In this document: positions 40,620 to 48,491 of the stretch, piece after piece
How positions within the stretch are numbered: the first letter of the stretch is position 1
Layout of the letters: every line of letters starts with the position of its first letter
Source: Fictibacillus sp. b24
GTDB taxonomy: Bacteria > Bacillota > Bacilli > Bacillales > Fictibacillaceae
Length of the DNA stretch: 64,000 nucleotides
Direction of reading: 5' to 3'
Assembly: GCF_030348825.1 (NCBI RefSeq)
Contig: NZ_JAUCES010000005.1
Span: 2,914,001 to 2,978,000, forward strand
The notes under the pieces: generated by a model
Told to the model about the DNA's origin: nothing
Databases searched by the model: none
The model's input: the letters and a program-made list of their open reading frames with translations, nothing else
Made by a program: the position numbers and the translations under genes

Positions 40620-41891
40620 TTATTCTATTGTCGAAGTAATATTTTTTCTGCGATACACGCTAAGCACAACACCCATCAAAATGGAGTTGAGTAAGATTGG
40701 CATCAATCCATAACTGATAAATGGCAACGACATGCTTGTAAGAGGAAAAAAACCTAATGCCATTCCGATGTTACTGACCATTTGGAACAATAATAATGCT
40801 ACTCCGCCAATTATAAGCAATTTTCCGAAGTGACCTTTTACTTGCTGTGTAACCATGATCATTCTTGCAAGGATTAGTGAAAGAATAAGAGCAATGATTA
40901 TTGATATCATCCAGCCAAAATGATGAGTTATACTTACAAACACAAGGTCTGTATGTGCTCCAGGGATAAACTCCCGAATGCTTTTATTCCCACCAATCCA
41001 TCCTGCACTAGACATAAACTCCTGTATTTGAAGTACCTGATAACCGGCTCCATCAGCTACTTTTTCAGGCTGCAGAAATCCTAGTATTCTCTCTTTTATA
41101 TAATACGATTGATATTGCCATGTGAGGATACCGGTTAAGATGAGTGCAACGATTGTAACGCTTGACACAACGGCTTTCTGAGAAGTTGAAAACTTACTCC
41201 ACCACAGCATAGACAGCACCATAGCAAAATATAAATAAGTGGTAGATATACTGGGTATTTGTATGAACAATAACAATGAAAGTAAGAATAAAATTACGAA
41301 ATGCCAGACTTTAAAGGAATTTCGGTTAAAAAAACAAGCCCAAGCCACCATAAAGAAAGGTAATGCAAATAAACTTTCTAACGTTACCGGACCGATACTT
41401 AACATAGGATTACCGTTGATCATCTTGTTGGAGAAAAAGCGTAAACTTAGTAGCAGAAATGCTCCTAATCCATAAAAGATCCATCCCCTATTTAAATATT
41501 TTCGATAATCAACAAACATGATCCCCATTGTAAAAGAAATACCAAGCAATATGAATATTACCTTGCGGGTTAGGAAATGTGCATTATTCCAATAGCCAGG
41601 GATGACTAGAGGCAAAAATCCCAGCAAAAGAATCGCACCAATCAAGGCAAGCAACAGCCAATCAACTCGCGGACGATGAATCTTATTTAACTGGAGACCT
41701 AGTGTAACAGGGCTTCCCATCTGCTCGATCGCTTTTTGCTCTGCTTCTTTTTCTGAAAGACCTTTGTTTAGCCAAACTTTCTTCGCTTCTTTTACATGAT
41801 GGTTCAGCTCATCAGAAACATGCTTCTTTGCTTCCTTTGAACGAATCTGGTTCGTAACCTCTTTTAAGAATGACTTTCTGCGATTTTCCAT
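40620..41891 (-). CDS. FtsW/RodA/SpoVE family membrane protein with N-terminal prefix domain
   Basis: The protein is 423 aa. Residues 1-75 form a soluble helical prefix (SKEAKKHVSDELNHHVKEAK; GLSEKEAEQKAIEQMGSP), then about ten membrane spans of the SEDS type follow (MSAMFVD-like FVDYRKYLNRGWIFYG; HTDLVFVSITHHFGW; FPLTSMSLPFISYG). SEDS proteins polymerise peptidoglycan glycan strands or help move lipid II. This one is divergent from the housekeeping forms and is controlled with an ECF sigma factor and a PadR-like protein. Its start overlaps the PadR gene by 28 nt. Confidence 0.9.
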   Translation of the reverse strand: MENRRKSFLKEVTNQIRSKEAKKHVSDELNHHVKEAKKVWLNKGLSEKEAEQKAIEQMGSPVTLGLQLNKIHRPRVDWLLLALIGAILLLGFLPLVIPGYWNNAHFLTRKVIFILLGISFTMGIMFVDYRKYLNRGWIFYGLGAFLLLSLRFFSNKMINGNPMLSIGPVTLESLFALPFFMVAWACFFNRNSFKVWHFVILFLLSLLLFIQIPSISTTYLYFAMVLSMLWWSKFSTSQKAVVSSVTIVALILTGILTWQYQSYYIKERILGFLQPEKVADGAGYQVLQIQEFMSSAGWIGGNKSIREFIPGAHTDLVFVSITHHFGWMISIIIALILSLILARMIMVTQQVKGHFGKLLIIGGVALLLFQMVSNIGMALGFFPLTSMSLPFISYGLMPILLNSILMGVVLSVYRRKNITSTIE

Positions 41892-42301
41892 TCCACTCCC
41901 CCTACCAATTGCCGAAGTATGACATGCGAACGGCTTTCCTTTTTCTCGGATTGCTTCAAAAGCTTTTTCCCTTTGTTCGTCAGTTGATAATATTTTGCTT
42001 CCTCTTTTGCTATCCAGCTTGATTGTAGGACTCCTTTATTCTCTAAACTGTGCAGCAAGATATAGAGAGCTCCTTCGTTATCGTCAAAGTGTCTGATTCC
42101 ACGTCCGCTTAATAAGTTTGTTAGCTGATAGCCCGTTTTTTCTTGGCTTAAAAGTTGTAAGATGCTTAAGATGATATCTTCCTTATTTCCTTGGTTATGT
42201 ATTTTGTTTTGTATTGTTTGGCGATGTTTTTCAGTAAATTTCACTTGAGAAAACGTCTTCTCGTTCATGATCTTTTTTAAACCTTTCAAACGGTTCTCCA
42301 T
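41864..42301 (-). CDS. PadR-like transcriptional regulator
   Basis: The protein is 145 aa with a PadR-type winged helix (DIILSILQLLSQEKTGYQLT; NEGALYILLHSLENKGVLQS; YYQLTNKGKKLL). It has an unusual N-terminal stretch of about 40 residues (FSQVKFTEKHRQTIQNKIHN), which could contact the sigma factor. GGAGGG precedes the ATG; the ECF sigma gene ends 2 nt upstream and the FtsW-like gene overlaps downstream. It probably controls output of this three-gene envelope unit. Confidence 0.85.
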   Translation of the reverse strand: MENRLKGLKKIMNEKTFSQVKFTEKHRQTIQNKIHNQGNKEDIILSILQLLSQEKTGYQLTNLLSGRGIRHFDDNEGALYILLHSLENKGVLQSSWIAKEEAKYYQLTNKGKKLLKQSEKKESRSHVILRQLVGGVEWKIAESHS

Positions 42302-42303
42302 AC

Positions 42304-42837
42304 TTAACCCTCCAAACGTATTTTTAACAGTTCTTTTGATCGTCGTAATCTCGTTTTTACCGTATTATCATTAACCTCTGTCATCAAAGCAATTTCCTTG
42401 ATCGGCAGCTCTTCATAATAAAAGAGATAAATGACTTCTCTATACTTGATTGGAAGCTGCATGATCGCATCTATCAGTTCACCATCATCTTCTTTTTGAA
42501 TTACCTCATGTTCCACTAAGTCCTTTTGAGTTCGGTGATTCTCTGGCTCCTCTTCAGTGATAACAACTTTATTGTTGTACCAGCTTTTTAAAAAGTCCTT
42601 ACAATGGTTAATCGCGATTCGCCACAACCACGTTTTAAACTTTGATTTTCCGTTATATGTATCTAGCGCGTTGTAGCACTTAACAAATATATCTTGTGTT
42701 AAGTCTTCGGCAACGGCCTTGTTGTTTACGTATGAGTAGACGAGCTGCAATAAATCTTGTCCATGCTCATTCATGGCTTCAACCAAAATGTCTTCTCTGT
42801 TTTCTGTATGCAACACGCCTGCTATCATTTCTTCCAT
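42304..42837 (-). CDS. ECF RNA polymerase sigma factor
   Basis: The protein is 177 aa with sigma region 2 (LVYSYVNNKAVAEDLTQDIF; FKTWLWRIAINHCKDF) and region 4 (LPIKYREVIYLFYYEELPIK; NDNTVKTRLRRSKELLK). No classical anti-sigma gene is present; the downstream PadR-like gene may take that role. An ECF-type promoter (AAAAAC, 17 nt, CGTCTA) lies directly upstream, suggesting autoregulation. Expected target: the operon with the FtsW-like protein, in response to envelope stress. Confidence 0.93.
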   Translation of the reverse strand: MEEMIAGVLHTENREDILVEAMNEHGQDLLQLVYSYVNNKAVAEDLTQDIFVKCYNALDTYNGKSKFKTWLWRIAINHCKDFLKSWYNNKVVITEEEPENHRTQKDLVEHEVIQKEDDGELIDAIMQLPIKYREVIYLFYYEELPIKEIALMTEVNDNTVKTRLRRSKELLKIRLEG

Positions 42838-42860
42838 ACGTTTCCCCCCTCTCTTATTAT

Positions 42861-42889
42861 TAGACGACTCAGTGTAATTGCAAGTTTTT
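42861..42889 (-). promoter_or_regulatory. ECF-type promoter of the sigma-PadR-FtsW operon
   Basis: On the minus strand AAAAAC (42884-42889), 17 nt, CGTCTA (42861-42866), resembling the general ECF pattern with an AAC -35 and a CGTC -10. It lies 24 nt before the sigma factor start. Confidence 0.6.
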
Positions 42890-42915
42890 GTTAAAAAGAA
42901 AAAATTTCATAAAAA

Positions 42916-42942
42916 AGAACAGCGTTAATTAAACGCTGTTCT
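42916..42942 (-). terminator. Terminator of the SMP-30-like gene
   Basis: Perfect arms AGAACAGCGTT / AACGCTGTTCT, followed on the minus strand by TTTTTTATG. Confidence 0.85.
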
Positions 42943-42950
42943 AAACTGAA

Positions 42951-43832
42951 TTAACCACGAAACCTATACGCTGGCATTCCCTTCACGCCTGGCTTTACTT
43001 TGAATACCCCGCCTGCTTCTGGAAAACGATCTAGGTTTTCTGCACTTGTGTTCTTTCTTGCAGTTGTCACATACAGTTCATCCAGATTTTCTCCTCCAAA
43101 CGTACATGAGGTAACGTTTAAAGATGGAATAGGTATGGATAAAAGTTGTTCGCCTGTAGCTGGATCCCAGCGAGATATTTGCGCGCCGCCCCAATGAGCA
43201 ATCCAGAGCATACCGTCTTCATCAATCGTCATGCCATCAGGAGCTCCGACACCTTCTGGAAAAGCGATTACTTCAGTCGGGTTCTCAATGTGACCTGTTT
43301 GTAGGTCATAATCAAATCTAGTAACCTTTTTTGTTGGAGTGTCAATGAGATACATAAACGTTTGATCAGGAGACCACGCCAAACCATTTGAAATAGTAAG
43401 GTTGTCCTGTTTTTTTTCAACCTCTAACTCTGTACTTAGACAATATAAAGAGCCCGCTTCTTTTTCTTCACTTAAACTCATCGTTCCTGCCCAAAAGCGT
43501 CCGGACGGATCACACTTTCCGTCGTTAAAACGATTTTCAGGCAGATGACTTTCTGGATCAACAATGGGGGTGAGTTCTTCAGTCTCAAGATCTAAGAAAT
43601 AAAATCCCTTTTGTAGAGCTACGACTAATCCATCCGACTGTCTTGGCGCAACTGTTCCAACCATCTGATCCAGCTGAATCTCTCTATTTTTATGAATGCG
43701 CGGATCGTAAACATTTACTTTTTTATCAAGAATGTTAACCCAATATAGGACTCCATGATCTGAGTCCCAGCATGGCCCTTCTCCTAAAATAGCTTTTGCG
43801 GGGATAATTAGTTCTGCTTCACTATTAAACAT
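42951..43832 (-). CDS. SMP-30/gluconolactonase/LRE family protein
   Basis: The protein is 293 aa from the ATG at 43832 with AAGGAGG; the frame is open further upstream without a better start. It is a six-bladed beta-propeller with the metal sites in ILGEGPCWD, NRFNDGKCDPSGRFWAGTM, NGLAWSPDQTFMYLID and PDGMTIDEDGMLWIAHWGG. These enzymes open sugar lactones such as gluconolactone or L-arabinonolactone. No sugar operon lies next to it. Confidence 0.93.
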   Translation of the reverse strand: MFNSEAELIIPAKAILGEGPCWDSDHGVLYWVNILDKKVNVYDPRIHKNREIQLDQMVGTVAPRQSDGLVVALQKGFYFLDLETEELTPIVDPESHLPENRFNDGKCDPSGRFWAGTMSLSEEKEAGSLYCLSTELEVEKKQDNLTISNGLAWSPDQTFMYLIDTPTKKVTRFDYDLQTGHIENPTEVIAFPEGVGAPDGMTIDEDGMLWIAHWGGAQISRWDPATGEQLLSIPIPSLNVTSCTFGGENLDELYVTTARKNTSAENLDRFPEAGGVFKVKPGVKGMPAYRFRG

Positions 43833-43990
43833 GATGACCTCCTTAATCCGTAGTTGTATGAATAAGTTCAATTCTATAATCGGAAAAATTATTAATATCA
43901 TTATAGCATTTAATAATCATCATACAGCCATAGACATGCCATGATTCATCATACACAATCATATTAAAGAATTAATGGAAGGTGGTAGCT

Positions 43991-44722
43991 GTGAAAAAAT
44001 ACAAGCTTCTTTTATTTGATTTAGACGATACACTTTTAAATTCAGATTGGTTTAAGATTGGACTCATTCAAACACTTGGCATACATCCAATCACCAAAGA
44101 CTTAGATGCTTCTCTTTTTCTAGCACAGAAACTTCAAGTTTCAAGTCACTTAATTGCGCTGTTGAAAAAGCGTTTGATCACACCATTAAATTTCCGAAGA
44201 GCCAGGTGGCGTCATGCCTTTTCACATTTTGGACTAACAGTAGATGATAAACAAATTGATGAACTAGATACACTCTTTGTAAAAACAGGGTTATTGTGTA
44301 TTGAACAATCTCCAACTCTCATTACAATGCTTCATGAATTAAAAGCGCACTTTGAACTTGCTATTGTAACAAATGCACTTTATGATCCGCGTCAAAAGGT
44401 ACAGCAAATGGGGCTTTCAGAGGTGTTTTCGCCTGAATCCATTTTCCATGGGGATGAACTAGGATTAAGAAAGCCTGATCGAGAACTTTATTATGCACCA
44501 TTGGAGCAATTTGGCCATCGTCCAGAACAAACTCTTTTTATTGGAGATTCCTGGACGCATGACATTGCTGGACCTATTGATTTTGGCATGGATGCAATCT
44601 GGATCAATGCACGTGGAAGTAAACCGTTAACAGAACATAAACCCTTTGCTATTGTTTCAGATGTGATGGAAATTAGAGATATTTTACTTTATGGTGAGCA
44701 CCCGACACCGTTTAATTCCTGA
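43991..44722 (+). CDS. HAD family hydrolase (YjjG-like)
   Basis: The protein is 243 aa from the GTG at 43991 (AAGGTGG upstream; a further in-frame GTG lies at 43982). Motifs: LLLFDLDDTLLNSD, IVTNALYD, RKPDRELYY and FIGDSWTHDIAG. A helical cap sits between motifs I and II. YjjG-type members dephosphorylate pyrimidine nucleotides, including damaged ones, but substrate is not set by sequence. Convergent with the chemoreceptor gene. Confidence 0.9.
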   Translation: MKKYKLLLFDLDDTLLNSDWFKIGLIQTLGIHPITKDLDASLFLAQKLQVSSHLIALLKKRLITPLNFRRARWRHAFSHFGLTVDDKQIDELDTLFVKTGLLCIEQSPTLITMLHELKAHFELAIVTNALYDPRQKVQQMGLSEVFSPESIFHGDELGLRKPDRELYYAPLEQFGHRPEQTLFIGDSWTHDIAGPIDFGMDAIWINARGSKPLTEHKPFAIVSDVMEIRDILLYGEHPTPFNS

Positions 44723-44730
44723 AATTCAAA

Positions 44731-44760
44731 GAAAAGTGGCGGATACCCCCGTCACTTTCC
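44731..44760 (-). terminator. Terminator of the chemoreceptor gene
   Basis: On the minus strand AAAGTG and CGG pair with CCG and CACTTT around the loop, with a single-base bulge, then CTTTG. Confidence 0.65.
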
Positions 44761-44772
44761 GAAATTATTCTC

Positions 44773-46521
44773 TTATGCGGTTTCCCTCACCCGTTCCATA
44801 CTTTTAAACTGACTTTCCTTCGTTAACTGGTGAGACAAACTGGATAGTGTTGCCCCAACAAGATAAGCTTGTTTGATTTTCTCATTTTGTTTGATAGATG
44901 TAACAGACATCTCTTCTGAACTCGCCAGTGTTTCTTGAGAAATGCTAGAGAACTGGACGGCAGCTGTTTCTATTTCAGGCAGAGCCACTTTTAGTTCTTT
45001 TAGAGCGACACTCATATCACTCATTCGCTCATTGTTCTCTACTACAGACTTCATCAAGTATTGAATAAACCCAGTAGTATTCTTAACTTGTTGTAGATGA
45101 GATTGGTTCGTCTCACTAAGAATGCGTGATTCTTCGATTGCTTGTAAAGCTGTCTCATTCATTTGATTAACAGTTGCAATAATATCAGCCGCTGCTTTGC
45201 TCGATTGATCGGCTAACTTTCCAACTTCATCTGCAACTACCGCAAAACCTCTTCCCGCATCACCTGCTCTAGCCGCTTCAATCCGAGCGTTTAATGCAAG
45301 CAGTTTGGTCTGTTCGGAAATATCCTTTATGGTCGAGATCACGTTTTGAGAATGGTTCGAATAATTGCCCATCTTATCAATGATTTGATTCAAATGGGTA
45401 AAACGATCATGGTTGTTATGAATCTCTTCCACTAGATTTTCCACTTTTACTTGACCGGAGACAGCATTTTGATTCATAGAAGAAAACTCCTCCATAACTG
45501 TCATTACCGTATGGTTCAGCTCACTCACTTTTACTTGCATATCTGTAAAAAGTTGTACGCTATACTCAGAGCTGATGGCTGTTTCTTTTGCGCCAATTCT
45601 CACGTTCTCGATCCTTTTTAGAAGTTGTTTATTATAATCATTCGCCTCACTGTATGTATGTTCGAGCTCAACTCCTTGAGCCGTTAGTTCACTAGAAATA
45701 TGCTGAATCTGAGCATGCACGTTTCTGATAAACGTCATCATCTGGTTGAAGCTCTCAATTAATCTTTGAATCTCAATGTGTCTGGATTGATAGTGCACAT
45801 TATGCTGAAAGTCACCTTGTTGTACAGATTTCATGACCCGGCTTAGTGCAGATAGCGGCGATGTAATACTCCTGATCAAGAATATGATGACCGCTGCTGT
45901 TAAAAGGATGCTCGCGATTACGGCAACAGCGATAAAGTTTCTTAACTCATAGATCGGCTGCATGTAACTTTCGGTTTCGACAGCGATCACATAGATTCCG
46001 TTCAACTCTTGAATTTGTTTAAACGCTAGAGTATATTCCTTGCCCCCGATTTCTGTGTGCAGCACACCATTTTCAAGCTCAACAATTTGTTTTTTACTAG
46101 CTGAGGACAAAGTAATTCCATCTTTTCCACTGGTCTTATATGAAGTTACTTTACTGTTATCTATTAAAAAGATATTCGCTTTCATATCGTCTTGCTGAAG
46201 ACCGACGTATTGTGTATTGATGCTCTCACCCAAACGCTTATTGAACATGTCTTCATCTCGTATGAAGCTGAACTTAAGATTTTTCGCAATGTCATACGTT
46301 GTTTCGGTTTCTCGTTCTAACCGGTTTTCAATAATGGTGCGTGTTGTATCTGATGCTTTGTTATAGCTGAAGATTCCAACGATGGAAATGGTTAAAACAA
46401 CAAGTGAAAGCATCATCATTAACAGCTTAGTTTGTAAGTTAAGCCTGACCTTAAATTTCATAGGAAGCTTTATGTTCTCAAAAACTTGTAATCTTTTATT
46501 CTGAAATAAACCCTTTTTCAA
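44773..46521 (-). CDS. Methyl-accepting chemotaxis protein
   Basis: The protein is 582 aa from the TTG at 46521 (AAGGGG 8 nt upstream; GTG at 46530 overlaps that site). It has a membrane span (residues about 30-52), an extracellular Cache-like sensor (about 55-190), a second span, HAMP ([20 protein letters not shown]) and the signalling hairpin with the conserved tip [20 protein letters not shown] followed by [14 protein letters not shown]. It should feed CheA/CheW; the ligand is unknown. No other chemotaxis gene is nearby. Confidence 0.95.
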   Translation of the reverse strand: MKKGLFQNKRLQVFENIKLPMKFKVRLNLQTKLLMMMLSLVVLTISIVGIFSYNKASDTTRTIIENRLERETETTYDIAKNLKFSFIRDEDMFNKRLGESINTQYVGLQQDDMKANIFLIDNSKVTSYKTSGKDGITLSSASKKQIVELENGVLHTEIGGKEYTLAFKQIQELNGIYVIAVETESYMQPIYELRNFIAVAVIASILLTAAVIIFLIRSITSPLSALSRVMKSVQQGDFQHNVHYQSRHIEIQRLIESFNQMMTFIRNVHAQIQHISSELTAQGVELEHTYSEANDYNKQLLKRIENVRIGAKETAISSEYSVQLFTDMQVKVSELNHTVMTVMEEFSSMNQNAVSGQVKVENLVEEIHNNHDRFTHLNQIIDKMGNYSNHSQNVISTIKDISEQTKLLALNARIEAARAGDAGRGFAVVADEVGKLADQSSKAAADIIATVNQMNETALQAIEESRILSETNQSHLQQVKNTTGFIQYLMKSVVENNERMSDMSVALKELKVALPEIETAAVQFSSISQETLASSEEMSVTSIKQNEKIKQAYLVGATLSSLSHQLTKESQFKSMERVRETA

Positions 46522-46609
46522 ACTGGCCACCCCTTTTGTCTATGTATAGAAATTATGACAATATTTACTAAGGAGTGGTGTTAAGGTTATGTAAAGAGTT
46601 TGTAAAGGC

Positions 46610-47077
46610 CTAAAGACCCATATGAAAAATCATCTCTATGCCATATTCCCCATCATAATTTTGGCCATTATGTATGAAACCGGCTTTTTTGTAGAGCGAT
46701 ATAGCAGCACCATTCGTGCCATGGACGGTTAGAATAATTTCATTCTTATCTTCGTATTGCTTCTTCACGATTTGTGGGAGCATTCGCAATGCCTCAAGAG
46801 CAAACCCTCTTTTTTGATAACGTACATCAATTGAGAACGATTTTAAAAGAATGGCATGCTTATTGTTTGTGTAGATATTTCCTGATGAATCGGTATACAG
46901 AGCAAACCAGCCTACGAGGCCCTCTCCGGAACAGATAACAAATGGCTGATTAAAGACATCATCTTGAAAAACTTCAAGTACCTCTTCAGGCATGGAGGTA
47001 TATAGGGCTTGCTCAGCTGGTAAGGAGTATTGAAGAGCTGCTCTGCGATCTCTGTTCTCATACATTCTGACTATCAA
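46610..47077 (-). CDS. GNAT family N-acetyltransferase
   Basis: The protein is 155 aa from the TTG at 47077, supported by AAAGGAGGG 8 nt upstream. The acetyl-CoA motif is KSFSIDVRYQKRGFALEALR and the C-terminal motif NGAAISLYKKAGFIHNGQ. Target unknown. It lies just upstream of, and divergent from, a small exported protein gene. Confidence 0.88.
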   Translation of the reverse strand: MIVRMYENRDRRAALQYSLPAEQALYTSMPEEVLEVFQDDVFNQPFVICSGEGLVGWFALYTDSSGNIYTNNKHAILLKSFSIDVRYQKRGFALEALRMLPQIVKKQYEDKNEIILTVHGTNGAAISLYKKAGFIHNGQNYDGEYGIEMIFHMGL

Positions 47078-47166
47078 TCATTATCCCTCCTTTCTCAAAA
47101 TCAACAAGGATTTCTATGTAAAACAAAGAATAAACTGTTATGAAGTTGATGAGAGGTTTGGTGAGG

Positions 47167-47604
47167 ATGAAAAAGAAAATTTTTTTGGCATTTATCTTAT
47201 TCATAGGTTTTGTTTCTGTTTTATCAATCTTCTCCAAAGAGACGGTTCCAACTTCGAATGAAATTCCAATAAATGAGAAAAGTGACACAATCGTTTATTC
47301 AGGAGAAAACGATTTTTGGAAAGCGGCGTTCTCTATGAAAAAATCCCAAAACCAATTGATGCTTACACATATAGCAAGTGATAACAAACTACCGCAAGAA
47401 CTTACCTTCACACTAAGTACAGCATACGAACAATCAAAAAAGAAAGTGGAGATTGGAACTTACAAATTGTCCTTTAAGAGTTTTCCTAACCAGTTCTCCG
47501 TTACTTTTGATGGAAAGAGTGGGATTCGCACAGAAAACCAGAAACTCGTTTTAAAGATTACAGGAAAAGATCATTATCAGTTTTTTAATCTTTATAAGGA
47601 ATAG
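47167..47604 (+). CDS. Small exported or membrane-anchored protein, unknown function
   Basis: The protein is 145 aa from the ATG at 47167; earlier in-frame starts at 47140 and 47161 are possible. An N-terminal hydrophobic segment (IFLAFILFIGFVSVLSIF) without lipobox Cys is a signal anchor or signal peptide. The rest is a beta-rich domain (SGENDFWKAAFSMKKSQNQL; KITGKDHYQFFNLYKE). I do not recognise a family. Isolated between two GNAT genes. Confidence 0.65.
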   Translation: MKKKIFLAFILFIGFVSVLSIFSKETVPTSNEIPINEKSDTIVYSGENDFWKAAFSMKKSQNQLMLTHIASDNKLPQELTFTLSTAYEQSKKKVEIGTYKLSFKSFPNQFSVTFDGKSGIRTENQKLVLKITGKDHYQFFNLYKE

Positions 47605-47610
47605 TAAGTT

Positions 47611-47743
47611 CTACTTATTTTTTATCTCTTCAAGAAGAGAAATCATTTTCTCGTTTTGCAAAATAATTGTTTCATTTTGCTTCCTGAATTTCGCTGCGTC
47701 AAACAAAAACACCATTAATATGATCAAAATAAAAAATTCCATT
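47611..47743 (-). pseudogene. Small single-span membrane protein gene broken by a frameshift
   Basis: ATG at 47743 with AGAGGTG at ideal spacing encodes MEFFILIILMVFLF, then the frame ends after 24 codons. If one base is removed near 47700, the frame continues as DAAKFRKQNETIILQNEKM and then ISLLEEIKNK to a stop at 47611. The combined 43-residue product (one span, then Q-N-E helical tail) is the layout of many tiny Bacillus membrane proteins. A real +1 frameshift or a sequence error would both explain it. Confidence 0.55.
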
Positions 47744-47815
47744 GATTCACCTCTTCATTTTTATATTTAAATATTAACATAAATATCCAATTACTTTGTA
47801 TGGAGGAGTAAAAAC

Positions 47816-48421
47816 ATGAATTATACTTTATTCGCCACACCGACTATTTTAGAAAATGAAGTCATACAGTTGATTCCTATGGAGTACGAGCACTCCGTTC
47901 CACTTTATAAAATCAATCACACAGACAATTGGAAATTCATGCTTAGTGTTATCCAATCACAACAAGATATGGACCATTGGGTAACAAATGCCATCGAACT
48001 GCGTGAAAAAGGGCATGCCTTACCATTTACCGTTGTTCTAAAGAAAACCAACCAAATCGTTGGCACTACACGTCTTTACGAGATAAATACTGCTCAACGG
48101 TCATGTGAGTTAGGTTCTACTTGGTACGGAAAAGATTTTCAGCGTACTTTTGTAAACTCATCATGCAAGCAACTGCTGCTTACATATTGCTTTGAAAGCT
48201 TAGATTTTGTACGCGTACAATTCAAAACGGACGAAAGAAATATTCGTTCACAAAAAGCTATTGAGCGATTAGGTGCAACTAAAGAAGGCGTGATGAGGAA
48301 CGAACGAATTCTATCAGATGGATATATTAGAAATGCTGTTCTCTATTCGATTACAAAAGAAGATTGGAAGAATGTAAAACAAGGGTTTGTTGAAAGAGAA
48401 GCTTATTATCTTTCTAAATAA
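47816..48421 (+). CDS. GNAT family N-acetyltransferase, RimJ/RimL-like
   Basis: The protein is 201 aa. RimJ/RimL-type layout: VIQLIPMEYEHSVPLYKINH at the N-terminus, CELGSTWYGKDFQRTFVNSS in the acetyl-CoA region and NIRSQKAIERLGATKEGVMR near the end. TGGAGGAG precedes the ATG. Substrate unknown. It converges on the large operon and shares its terminator. Confidence 0.9.
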   Translation: MNYTLFATPTILENEVIQLIPMEYEHSVPLYKINHTDNWKFMLSVIQSQQDMDHWVTNAIELREKGHALPFTVVLKKTNQIVGTTRLYEINTAQRSCELGSTWYGKDFQRTFVNSSCKQLLLTYCFESLDFVRVQFKTDERNIRSQKAIERLGATKEGVMRNERILSDGYIRNAVLYSITKEDWKNVKQGFVEREAYYLSK

Positions 48422-48454
48422 CACGTATAAAATGAGCACAAAAAATGTTCATAT

Positions 48455-48490
48455 AAAAAAGCCTGCAGTACTTCATCTGCAGGCTTTCGC
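48455..48490. terminator. Bidirectional terminator, end of the six-gene signalling/polysaccharide operon
   Basis: Perfect arms AAAGCCTGCAG / CTGCAGGCTTT with an 8-nt loop; T-rich on both sides. It closes both the GNAT gene and the operon that begins at 59000. Confidence 0.9.
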
Positions 48491-48491
48491 A

